From the NCBI GenBank assembly GCA_964429005.1, contig CAYSAJ010000016.1:1-43246 (forward strand): DNA of 43,246 nt, written 5' to 3'. Position numbers and translations under genes: made by a program. The stretch is from JACRBE01 sp964429005 (GTDB lineage: Bacteria > Chlamydiota > Chlamydiia > Chlamydiales > JACRBE01). Below are positions 1 through 7,566 of the stretch, in pieces (the stretch's first letter is position 1; every line of letters begins with the position of its first letter). The notes below the pieces were generated by a model. It was not told the DNA's origin. It saw nothing but the letters and a program-made list of their open reading frames with translations, and ran no database searches.

Positions 1-145
1 TTTCATTTTACATCGATTCTGAGGAATCTCTAAAGGGGATTAGGCAACAAAGCCGAGCTGCCATATATCACCCATAATTGTTATGAAATAAGCTTAACTC
101 TTTTAATGATATAGTTCATTCAATAATGTATCTTAAATTAAGAAA
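1..145 (+). other. left-edge segment, possible 3' end of an unidentified gene
   Basis: No complete gene is visible here. On the plus strand one frame is open from the window edge (base 3) to a TAA at 75-77. It encodes about 24 residues, including SEESLKGIRQQSRAAIYHP, and could be the C-terminus of a gene lying to the left. The open stretch is too short to tell from chance. The rest of the segment, up to the tal terminator, is AT-rich and shows nothing recognisable. Confidence 0.2.
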
Positions 146-171
146 TCCCAGGATTAGAAATAATCCTGGGA
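134..171 (-). terminator. intrinsic terminator of the tal operon
   Basis: A perfect 11-bp inverted repeat (146-156 paired with 161-171) closes on a four-base loop (157-160). Read on the minus strand it follows the tal stop by 10 bases and is followed by a T-rich tract (TTTCTTAATTT). This is a Rho-independent terminator for the leftward operon. Confidence 0.8.
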
Positions 172-181
172 AAAATAGATT

Positions 182-1141
182 TTAGAGTTTATCTGCGACG
201 AGGTGCTCTAATTTTTTGGTGTCTTGGGCAAATTTTCGAATACCCTCAGAGAGTTTTTCTGTTGCCATTTGATCTTCATTGAGCATCCAGCGGAAGGTTG
301 CTTCATTTAAAGATATTTTTTCAATCGGCTGGTTTTTTGAACTTATAGGATCTAATTTTTTGGGAACAGGTGCAGAGCTCCCCTCAAGTTGTTTGAGCAA
401 GTCAGGAGAAATTGTTAGTAGATCGCAGCCGGCTAGTTCTAAAATTTCACCGGTATTGCGAAAACTAGCTCCCATGATTTGAGTTTTATAGTCAAATTTT
501 TTGTAGTAATGGAAAATGCTTGTGACTGATTTCACCCCTGGATCTTCTGCTGGAGTGTAGTCTTTGCCCGTACTCGCTTTATACCAGTCCAAAATGCGAC
601 CCACAAAAGGTGAAATAAGAGTGGCATGAGCTTCAGCGCAAGCAATCGCCTGGCCAATGCAAAAAAGAAGAGTCATATTGCAATGAATGCCCTCTTTCTC
701 AAGGATTCTTGCTGCTTCAATCCCTTCCCATGTTGTTGCAAGTTTAATTAAAACCCTCTTGCGGTCGATACCCGCTTTTTCATAAAGAGCAATATATTCC
801 TTAGCTTTATCAACACTTGCCTTGACATCAAAAGAAAGTCTAGCTTCCACTTCAGTCGATACACGCCCTGGAACGTGTTTGAGGATTTCTAACCCAAAAT
901 TCACAAACGATTTCGTTACGAAATGGTGGATTCTTTCCTCTTTTTTCGTGGAGTGGGACTTAGCATAGTGAACTGCATCATCGATCAAAGTTTTGTATTC
1001 AGGGATTTGAGAAGCTTTGAGAATAAGGGAGGGGTTTGTCGTAGCATCGGTCGGTTTATATTTTTTGATCTCGTTAATTTCTCCAGAATCTGCAACAACA
1101 GTTGTCATCTTTCGAAGTTGCTCTAACTGATTTTGGCTCAT
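182..1141 (-). CDS. tal: transaldolase
   Basis: 319 aa, the normal length for a class I (TalB-type) transaldolase. It moves a dihydroxyacetone unit between sedoheptulose-7-phosphate and glyceraldehyde-3-phosphate in the non-oxidative pentose phosphate pathway, in the cytosol. Family signatures are visible: TDATTNPSLIL near residue 31-41 and RVLIKLATTWEG around 128-139, where the lysine of KLA is the expected Schiff-base residue. There is no signal peptide. The ATG start is preceded by a good ribosome binding site (GAGGT), and the gene begins 2 bases after the stop of the upstream lipoprotein gene, so it is the last gene of a four-gene leftward operon. In Chlamydia, tal also lies near the V-ATPase genes, but there it does not, as far as I recall, sit behind these small exported proteins. 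Identification is secure. Confidence 0.96.
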   Translation of the reverse strand: MSQNQLEQLRKMTTVVADSGEINEIKKYKPTDATTNPSLILKASQIPEYKTLIDDAVHYAKSHSTKKEERIHHFVTKSFVNFGLEILKHVPGRVSTEVEARLSFDVKASVDKAKEYIALYEKAGIDRKRVLIKLATTWEGIEAARILEKEGIHCNMTLLFCIGQAIACAEAHATLISPFVGRILDWYKASTGKDYTPAEDPGVKSVTSIFHYYKKFDYKTQIMGASFRNTGEILELAGCDLLTISPDLLKQLEGSSAPVPKKLDPISSKNQPIEKISLNEATFRWMLNEDQMATEKLSEGIRKFAQDTKKLEHLVADKL

Positions 1142-1143
1142 AT

Positions 1144-1575
1144 TTACCTCGTATATTGATAGTCTAATTTTTTATATTGCTCGATCCAAGGCTGTATTTC
1201 AATCACTAATTGGATTTGAGATCCGATTTTAAGATCCGCTTCCCCTGAAAGAAAAGAGTGGATCCAGTCGCGAAATATACAAGAATCTAGGGAGATTTTT
1301 TGAGACCCCTTCATCAAATGAGCAGGTATTGTTGTTTCTTGCCCCTGATAGGATAAAACTACTTCAGCAGAAGAAAAAAAACCCCTCTCTCTCACCAAGA
1401 AAAAATTTTCGATCTCCCCATCTTTGAGAACTTCCAAAGATATTCCAAGACTGGGGTAGAGGGGCGTTTTAATATGATAAAGGGGATTGATCGATCCGAT
1501 CTTCTCAACTTGAACTGAGGAGTGAGTGCATCCCAGAAGGAGTGCAGCGGCAATACAAAAAAAACCTTTATTCAT
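1144..1575 (-). CDS. small predicted lipoprotein, function unknown
   Basis: 143 aa. The N-terminus has a charged start, a hydrophobic stretch and a lipobox ending LLLGC (Cys about residue 16), so it is probably lipidated and held in a membrane facing the periplasm. The remainder looks beta-rich and globular, with no domain I recognise. The start ATG overlaps the stop of the upstream gene by 4 bases (ATGA), and tal starts 2 bases after its stop, so the three are translationally coupled. The arrangement suggests an envelope function shared with the two upstream genes rather than with transaldolase. Confidence 0.8.
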   Translation of the reverse strand: MNKGFFCIAAALLLGCTHSSVQVEKIGSINPLYHIKTPLYPSLGISLEVLKDGEIENFFLVRERGFFSSAEVVLSYQGQETTIPAHLMKGSQKISLDSCIFRDWIHSFLSGEADLKIGSQIQLVIEIQPWIEQYKKLDYQYTR

Positions 1576-2051
1576 AGAAGTCGAAAAGATTGCATGGTGT
1601 CAAGAAACTTTTTTTCATAAGAAGGAAAATCTTTTTTGAGGGCGCAGCAGGTGACTATATATGATTTTTTCTCATGGATCAAAATCATTTGAAAAAGGCG
1701 CAAGTTTCCTGCCGTATGGTTTTTGTCGATTTGTAGTACGATCGCTTTCCCATGAGGGGTTGATAAAGAAGGAAGATATGTGACCTGCGTATCCTGAAGA
1801 GAACTAAAATGTTTTTTGATCTTTTTTTCATACGACGTTTTAGATTCTTGAAGATCTTCTACATAGACAGTAATAGAAGGGGAAAAGCTCATTTTTCTTT
1901 TTTCTATGAATGAGCTAATTACACGGGGATTGTCCTTTTGGTCACAAGAAGCGAATCCCTCGGGTGGCTTAATTGTAGGAGCAAAACTACAAAAGAGCAA
2001 GAGGGATAAATAGCAGAGAAAAGGAAGGGGGTTAGTCGCAGCAATGCGCAT
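1572..2051 (-). CDS. exported protein with a DcrB/DUF1795-like C-terminal domain (tentative)
   Basis: 159 aa. Residues about 8-27 are hydrophobic (PLPFLCYLSLLLFCSF) and act as a signal peptide or anchor. From about residue 52 the chain (SITVYVEDL, then GKAIVLQI, then SYIVTCCAL and a C-terminal F--Y--KF--T--SF pattern) resembles the PsbP/DcrB fold of DUF1795 lipoproteins; this is from memory and unproven. The ATG is supported by an AGGAG ribosome binding site 9 bases upstream, although this makes the gene overlap the end of the preceding ORF by 20 bases. Its stop overlaps the next gene by 4 bases. Second gene of the leftward tal operon. Confidence 0.7.
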   Translation of the reverse strand: MRIAATNPLPFLCYLSLLLFCSFAPTIKPPEGFASCDQKDNPRVISSFIEKRKMSFSPSITVYVEDLQESKTSYEKKIKKHFSSLQDTQVTYLPSLSTPHGKAIVLQIDKNHTAGNLRLFQMILIHEKKSYIVTCCALKKDFPSYEKKFLDTMQSFRLL

Positions 2052-2301
2052 GAGAGGTTTCTCCTGAGCTGGTGCTGATTAATGCCGAAGCAAGACCTAT
2101 GACAACAGCCATCCCTAGACCCCAACCTAGCATCGATGTTGCAATCGATGCGTTCATGGCGTCATCAGGGCCAAAACCAAGAGCTTGTGAAAAGTCACTG
2201 TTGTAGCTGACTTCGTTTTTATATTTCCCCTGGCTTTCTTCAGCGTAAGTTGAAGCTAAAAGAAAGGAGCAGCAAGTAATGATGCCAATGATTTTTTTCA
2301 T
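2032..2301 (-). CDS. small exported membrane-associated protein, unknown
   Basis: 89 aa. It has a cleavable-looking signal peptide (residues 1-20, ending STYA before EESQ), then a short polar segment, then a glycine/alanine-rich hydrophobic segment around 58-77 (MLGWGLGMAVVIGLASALI), and a His/Cys tail (HAHCCD). The tail could bind metal, but this is inference. It is the first gene of the leftward operon and lies divergent from the V-ATPase genes across a 145-bp gap that must hold both promoters. No family recognised. Confidence 0.7.
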   Translation of the reverse strand: MKKIIGIITCCSFLLASTYAEESQGKYKNEVSYNSDFSQALGFGPDDAMNASIATSMLGWGLGMAVVIGLASALISTSSGETSHAHCCD

Positions 2302-2386
2302 AATTTCCCTGGAGGTCTAAAATCCCTTATAAAGGTACATATAACAAATTTTAGTATAAAAGAGAAAGAGCTCAGTGGAATAACTA

Positions 2387-2416
2387 TTGGAATTTTAATT
2401 TTTTTTCCTGTAGGAT
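2387..2416 (+). promoter_or_regulatory. candidate sigma-70-type promoter for the V-ATPase operon
   Basis: TTGGAA (2387-2392) and TAGGAT (2411-2416) are separated by an 18-base, nearly pure A/T spacer. The -10 lies 30 bases ahead of the chosen ATG at 2447. Each box matches the consensus at only four of six positions, so this is a guess from position and spacing. It falls in the divergent intergenic region (2302-2446). Confidence 0.35.
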
Positions 2417-2446
2417 TTAACGAAATCTTAGACGTTGGAGTATCCC

Positions 2447-3073
2447 ATGACGCAAATCGATACAGGAAATGAGAAAGTTAAAAAAATTTGCGATCTCATT
2501 AAAACCCAGACCTTAGATCCAGCGAAAGATGAGGCGAAGAGAATTGTAGAGCATGCGAAAAAGGATGCTGAAAAAATTATCTCTGAAGCCGAGGACAAAG
2601 CTCATAAAATCTTAGACCAGGTTCAAAACGAATGTGAGTCTAAACGAAAGCTTCTCGAGTCATCCCTGAGACTAGCATCTAAACAAGCCGTTTCTGCTTT
2701 GAAACATCTCATTACAGAAGAGCTTTTTTCTAAGACTTTTGCTCAGCTTGTGAAAAGTGAAGTGAACCATCCTGGCTACATTGCCAAGTCCCTTGAGATG
2801 GCCTTGCAGTCGACTTTCAAAAATGTGCCTGACGAAGACATATTAGTCGAACTACCTAAAAGCGTTACACCCGATCAAATTTTTCAACAACTCTCTGAAC
2901 ATGTTAGAGATAGGTTGAAAAAGGCTCAAGTTGAAGTAAGTGCCCTTTCAGGTGGAGTAATCATACATTACAATAAAGAAAATATTGCGATTGACCTCTC
3001 AGATAAGGCTGCTTTAGAGCTCTTATCAAGGTATATCGCTGAACCGATGCAACACTATATTTTTCACTCATAA
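2447..3073 (+). CDS. atpE: V-type ATP synthase subunit E
   Basis: 208 aa from the chosen ATG. An upstream in-frame TTG at 2435 would add four residues, but GGAG at 2437-2440 lies 6 bases ahead of the ATG at 2447 and decides the start. Subunit E forms the peripheral stalk that holds the A3B3 head against the membrane sector. The protein has the expected long charged helical N-terminal half (residues about 20-85, rich in K/E/A with regular hydrophobic spacing) and a mixed C-terminal domain. It opens the plus-strand ATPase operon, and its TAA overlaps the next ATG (TAATG). The order E, DUF2764, A, B, D, I, K matches the chlamydial operon. Confidence 0.9.
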   Translation: MTQIDTGNEKVKKICDLIKTQTLDPAKDEAKRIVEHAKKDAEKIISEAEDKAHKILDQVQNECESKRKLLESSLRLASKQAVSALKHLITEELFSKTFAQLVKSEVNHPGYIAKSLEMALQSTFKNVPDEDILVELPKSVTPDQIFQQLSEHVRDRLKKAQVEVSALSGGVIIHYNKENIAIDLSDKAALELLSRYIAEPMQHYIFHS

Positions 3074-3846
3074 TGCTTGCGTATCCATTTTTACAGAGTA
3101 CACTACCGCCACTTTCGATTGAAGCGGCACCAACAATCTCCTTTGGAGATATAATGGTGCTGTTTAAAATGAATTTATCAAATCAGGACTGGATCAAAGT
3201 CCAAAAGATCCGTCTTTTATTTGATTTACGCAATACAGTCGAGAGCTCTTCCCAAAGCCTTCTCTTTCCATACGGGAATTATTCTAAGGAAGACCTTCAG
3301 CAGCTAGTGCTGGGTGAAGAGATTTTTAATCAAGAAACTCTCGATATGATCAAGCAGTATGAAAACCATGCTGATCTTAGAAAACATTTTTATCCTATTC
3401 TGACTCGATATTTTCAGACAGTCATTGGAGAAGAAAAGGGGTTTGTTAAGGATTTTTTTATCTTCGAACATCAAATGAGAATCCTTCTTACCGCTTATAG
3501 AGCAAAGAGGATGAACCGCTCTGTTTTGACAGAACTCAGTTATGAAGACATTGCTGATCCTTTTGTAACAGATATTTTCAACCAAAAAGAAGCGGCAAAG
3601 TTTGAATTTCCCTACGGATTTGAAGAGCTTCAGCCTGAGCTTGAATCTACTTCTTCTCCCCAAAAAGAGCATGAAGTGGTTTTTAGATTTAAATTCCAAC
3701 ATTTCCAAAAGAATGTGGATGAAGATTATGACAGTGTTGATTCCTTGCTCGCCTACATGGTTCAGCTGATTTATCTTGAGGGATATTATCAGCTAAGTGA
3801 AGAACGAGGGCAGGAAATCATTCAGCAACTTTTAAAGGATAAATAA
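3073..3846 (+). CDS. DUF2764 family protein of the V-ATPase operon
   Basis: 257 aa, between subunits E and A, as in the chlamydial operon. It matches, by recall, the DUF2764 family (CT309-like), which occurs only within V-ATPase operons of chlamydiae and some other bacteria. It has no signal peptide or membrane span. Motifs seen include an N-terminal AYPFLQSTLPPLS segment and a helical middle part with FEHQMRILLTAYRAK. Because no gene for subunit C or F is present in the operon, it may take the place of subunit C in joining rotor and membrane ring; this is inference. Start and stop both overlap their neighbours by one base (TAATG), indicating strict coupling. Confidence 0.85.
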   Translation: MLAYPFLQSTLPPLSIEAAPTISFGDIMVLFKMNLSNQDWIKVQKIRLLFDLRNTVESSSQSLLFPYGNYSKEDLQQLVLGEEIFNQETLDMIKQYENHADLRKHFYPILTRYFQTVIGEEKGFVKDFFIFEHQMRILLTAYRAKRMNRSVLTELSYEDIADPFVTDIFNQKEAAKFEFPYGFEELQPELESTSSPQKEHEVVFRFKFQHFQKNVDEDYDSVDSLLAYMVQLIYLEGYYQLSEERGQEIIQQLLKDK

Positions 3847-5636
3847 TGAACGAAAAACATACTTCTCACATCAGTGCGACTGGATTTGTTACGAAAGCCT
3901 TTTCTAACCTCCTCTATGTCCGTTTTGAAGGCAATATTAAGCAAGGTGAGGTGGTTTTTATTATCGTCGGTAATGACAGGTTAAAAGCTGAAGTCATTGA
4001 AATTCGAGGAAGCGAAGCAAAAGTGCAGGTTTTTGAAGACACAAGAGGAGTCGCTTTCGGCACATCTGTCGAATTTACAACTTTCTTATTAGAAGCAGAG
4101 CTCGGACCTGGGCTTTTGAGTTCAATTGTTGATGGACTTCAAAATCCTCTTGAGGAAGTCGCTAATGTCACAGGTCTTTATCTTTCCAGAGGTGTCTATC
4201 TCCCTCCTCTCAACCGGGAAAAGAGATGGGATTTTCATCCGATGGTCAAAGTAGGGGATAAAGTGAAAAGAGGGGATTTTCTGGGCTACACCATGGAAAA
4301 TCGCTTTCACCATTATATCATGGTTCCGTTCCGCCTCTTTGGCAACTACACAGTCAAGTCGATATCTGCGGAAGGATCTTTCACCGTTGAGCAAGAAATC
4401 GCTGTTCTTACTGATGATGAGGGACGTGATCATGCAGTTCCCATGATGCAAAAATGGCCTATTAAGATGCCTCTTTTTGAAGGGAAGAAAATTAGAGCAA
4501 AAGAAATGATGGACACTGGGATGAGAATTATTGATACCCAGTTTCCTATTCTTCGTGGAGGAACTTTCTGCTCGCCCGGTCCTTTTGGCGCTGGAAAAAC
4601 TGTTCTCCAACATCACCTTTCAAAGTATTCATCGGTTGACATGGTAGTCATCGTAGCCTGTGGTGAGAGAGCTGGAGAAGTTGTTGAGGTTCTTCGCACA
4701 TTCCCCCACCTTACAGATCCCCATACGAATGAATCTTTGATGAGCCGTACGATTATCATTTGTAATACATCATCGATGCCTGTTGCTGCTCGTGAAGCTT
4801 CTGTTTACATGGGCGCTACGATTGCTGAATATTACCGCCAGATGGGACTTAATATCTTACTTTTAGCTGACTCAACCTCTCGTTGGGCTCAAGCTATGCG
4901 TGAAATGTCGGGCAAACTTGAAGAAATCCCTGGAGAAGAAGCGTTTCCTGCTTATCTTTCATCCCGAATCGCTGCTTTTTATGAAAGATCGGGGAATATT
5001 ACCTTGTCTAATGGTAAAGAAGGATCGCTGACGATCGGTGGAGCCGTATCTCCGGCTGGAGGTAACTTTGAAGAGCCTGTAACTCAAGCGACATTAGCTG
5101 TTGTGGGCGCCTTCTTAGGCCTTTCGAGAGAAAGATCCAATGCCCGTAAATACCCAGCGATTGATCCGATGATTTCCTGGTCTAAATATGGGTATACTGT
5201 AGGACAAATTCTCTCTCATAAATCATCTGATTGGAAGAAAACGGTAGATCAAGCTCACGATCTTCTTCGAAAAGGGGATGAAATTGCTAAAAGAATGGAA
5301 GTTGTAGGGGAAGAGGGAATTACTTTAGAAGATTTAGTCATCTATTTAAAATCGGAGCTCTACGAATTTTCCTACCTCCAGCAAAATGCCTTTGATAAGG
5401 AAGATACATACTGCCCTCTAGAGAGACAAATTCATCTTTTAGACCTCATTGAGAAAGTATTCAATTCTGAAATTGCCTTTGACTCTTTTGACGAAGCTAG
5501 ATCTTTCTATCTTTCTTTGCAAAATAGCATTAAGAACATGAACTTCATGCCCTTCAAGTCAGAGAAATATCACCACGCTTATAAACAAATTGAAGAAAAA
5601 GTGCTTCATGCATCGAAAGGGAGTATCCTCGTATGA
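3846..5636 (+). CDS. atpA: V-type ATP synthase catalytic subunit A
   Basis: 596 aa, normal length. It is the catalytic nucleotide-binding subunit of the V1/A1 head. The Walker A loop GPFGAGKT lies at residues 245-252, followed by an ACGERAGEVVEV segment and LLLADSTSRWAQAMRE with the Walker-B-like aspartate. The family-specific non-homologous insert is present between the N-terminal barrel and the P-loop. The ATG overlaps the DUF2764 stop by one base. The end overlaps the subunit B start by 4 bases (ATGA at 5633-5636). Identification is secure. Confidence 0.97.
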   Translation: MNEKHTSHISATGFVTKAFSNLLYVRFEGNIKQGEVVFIIVGNDRLKAEVIEIRGSEAKVQVFEDTRGVAFGTSVEFTTFLLEAELGPGLLSSIVDGLQNPLEEVANVTGLYLSRGVYLPPLNREKRWDFHPMVKVGDKVKRGDFLGYTMENRFHHYIMVPFRLFGNYTVKSISAEGSFTVEQEIAVLTDDEGRDHAVPMMQKWPIKMPLFEGKKIRAKEMMDTGMRIIDTQFPILRGGTFCSPGPFGAGKTVLQHHLSKYSSVDMVVIVACGERAGEVVEVLRTFPHLTDPHTNESLMSRTIIICNTSSMPVAAREASVYMGATIAEYYRQMGLNILLLADSTSRWAQAMREMSGKLEEIPGEEAFPAYLSSRIAAFYERSGNITLSNGKEGSLTIGGAVSPAGGNFEEPVTQATLAVVGAFLGLSRERSNARKYPAIDPMISWSKYGYTVGQILSHKSSDWKKTVDQAHDLLRKGDEIAKRMEVVGEEGITLEDLVIYLKSELYEFSYLQQNAFDKEDTYCPLERQIHLLDLIEKVFNSEIAFDSFDEARSFYLSLQNSIKNMNFMPFKSEKYHHAYKQIEEKVLHASKGSILV

Positions 5637-6940
5637 GAAAAATTCATGAACGAATCATAGATATCAAAGGAAACTTGCTCTCAATCATCGCCAAAGGAGC
5701 AAAGCTTGGCGAACTTGCAAAAGTGGAAAAGCAAGATGGGACCACAACTTTTGCTTCCGTTCTTCGGATAGAGCAAGAAAAGGTTACACTTCAAGCTTTC
5801 CAGGATACAAGAGGAATTTCAACAGGCGATAAGGTGATTTTTTTGAATCGTGAAATGAAAGCGATTTCTGGACCTGATCTTTTAGGGCGCCGCCTCAATG
5901 GAATGTGTCAGCCTATAGATGGTGGACCTGCCGTTGTCGGTCGTGAGATCAATATCGGGCAGCCCTCCTTCAATCCTGTAAAAAGAGTCGTACCTCATCA
6001 GCTCGTTCGTACGAACATCCCTATGATTGATGTGTTTAACTGTCTTGTTAAATCTCAAAAGATTCCTATCTTTTCTATACCTGGTGAGCCTTATAACGAA
6101 CTTTTAATGCGAATTGCCAACCAAACCGATGCTGATATCGTTATTATTGGAGGTATGGGGCTTCGCTATGATGATTACCTAGCTTTTATCGATAATGCTG
6201 AAAAATCAGGGTCTTTAGAGAAAACAATTATGTTTACTCATTTAGCAACAGATCCCCCCATCGAGTGCTTACTTGTTCCCGATATGGCGCTCGCTGTAGC
6301 TGAAGAATTTGCATCAAAAGACAAAGATGTTTTAGTTCTTCTGACCGATATGACCGCTTTTGCCGATGCTTCAAAAGAAATCTTAATTTCGATGGATCAA
6401 ATCCCGTCAAACCGTGGATATCCTGGCTCTCTTTATTCAGACCTAGCATCTAGGTACGAAAAAGCGGTCGACATTGATGGTTCTGGATCCATTACCCTCA
6501 TCTCCGTCACTACAATGCCTGGTGGGGATGTGACTCACCCCATTCCCGATAACACTGGATATATCACTGAAGGACAGTTTTACTTAAATGGGGGGCGTAT
6601 TGACCCGTTTGGTTCCTTATCCCGCCTTAAGCAGCAAGTGATCGGAGTTGTCACAAGAGAAGATCACGGAGAAGTAGCGAATACTCTGATTCGCCTTTAT
6701 GCTGATTCTAAGAAATCAAAAGAGCGTCAAAGCATGGGGTTTAAACTCTCTAAATGGGATGAGAAGCTCATTCAGTTCAGCGCTCTTTTCGAAGACAAAC
6801 TCATGAACCTGCGAGTAAATATCCCCCTAGAGGAAGCTTTGAGCCTAGGATGGAAAATTCTTTCTAAATGTTTTTCTTCTGAAGAGGTGGGAATGAAACA
6901 AACTTTGATCGATAAATATTGGCCTGTTGAAGGAAAATAA
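5633..6940 (+). CDS. atpB: V-type ATP synthase subunit B
   Basis: 435 aa. This is the non-catalytic partner of subunit A in the head hexamer. As expected for B it lacks a true P-loop: the equivalent stretch reads PIFSIPGEPYNELL. Conserved features include PMIDVFNCLVKSQKIPIFS, TDMTAFADASKEI and YPGSLYSDLASRYEKA. It starts inside the end of atpA (ATGA overlap) and is followed after 2 bases by atpD. Length and motifs are typical. Confidence 0.96.
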   Translation: MRKIHERIIDIKGNLLSIIAKGAKLGELAKVEKQDGTTTFASVLRIEQEKVTLQAFQDTRGISTGDKVIFLNREMKAISGPDLLGRRLNGMCQPIDGGPAVVGREINIGQPSFNPVKRVVPHQLVRTNIPMIDVFNCLVKSQKIPIFSIPGEPYNELLMRIANQTDADIVIIGGMGLRYDDYLAFIDNAEKSGSLEKTIMFTHLATDPPIECLLVPDMALAVAEEFASKDKDVLVLLTDMTAFADASKEILISMDQIPSNRGYPGSLYSDLASRYEKAVDIDGSGSITLISVTTMPGGDVTHPIPDNTGYITEGQFYLNGGRIDPFGSLSRLKQQVIGVVTREDHGEVANTLIRLYADSKKSKERQSMGFKLSKWDEKLIQFSALFEDKLMNLRVNIPLEEALSLGWKILSKCFSSEEVGMKQTLIDKYWPVEGK

Positions 6941-6942
6941 TT

Positions 6943-7566
6943 GTGCAAGTACGACTAACAAAAAGTGAACTCAAATTCCAGCAAACAAGGCTCGAGCAGC
7001 TGCGCCGCTATTTACCTACCCTCCAGCTCAAAAAGGCGATGCTCCAAGCAGAAGTCAGCAGTGTTGTGCAAGAGCTAATCCAGCTTGAAAATGTCTATCA
7101 TAAGATGAAAAAAGATGCGGAAAAATTTGCTCATCTTTTTACAACACTTAGCTTAGATGACTTTTTTGATAGCCTAAAAGTAGAAGATGTTAAGGTAGAT
7201 CATGAGAACATCGCTGGTGTTGAAATCCCTGTTTTTAAGGAAGTCGTTTTTGCCAAATCAACCTATTCACTATTTGTGACACCTCTATGGTGGGATTCTG
7301 CCCTTTCTGAAATGAAAGAATTGATCATCCAAAAGACCAAAATTGAAATCGTAGAGATGAAAAAGGCTGTTTTACAAAAAGAACTTAGAGATGTGTCGAT
7401 TAGGGTCAATCTCTTCGAAAAAATCTTAATTCCCAGAACTGAAGCGAATATCAAAAAGATCAAGGTTTTCCTTGGGGATCAGCAGCTATCCGCTGTCTCT
7501 CAGGCGAAAGTTGCTAAAGAAAAAATTATCACCAAAAAAGATCAGCTCGAAGAGGTGAATTTATGA
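6943..7566 (+). CDS. atpD: V-type ATP synthase subunit D
   Basis: 207 aa. Subunit D forms the central rotor shaft inside the A3B3 head. It has two long helical stretches, residues about 3-60 and 130-205, with the family start VRLTKSELKFQQTRLEQL. The start codon is GTG at 6943, preceded by AGGA 8 bases upstream; no ATG is available near this position. The end overlaps atpI by 4 bases (ATGA). The operon carries no recognisable subunit F, the usual partner of D on the rotor. Confidence 0.93.
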   Translation: MQVRLTKSELKFQQTRLEQLRRYLPTLQLKKAMLQAEVSSVVQELIQLENVYHKMKKDAEKFAHLFTTLSLDDFFDSLKVEDVKVDHENIAGVEIPVFKEVVFAKSTYSLFVTPLWWDSALSEMKELIIQKTKIEIVEMKKAVLQKELRDVSIRVNLFEKILIPRTEANIKKIKVFLGDQQLSAVSQAKVAKEKIITKKDQLEEVNL

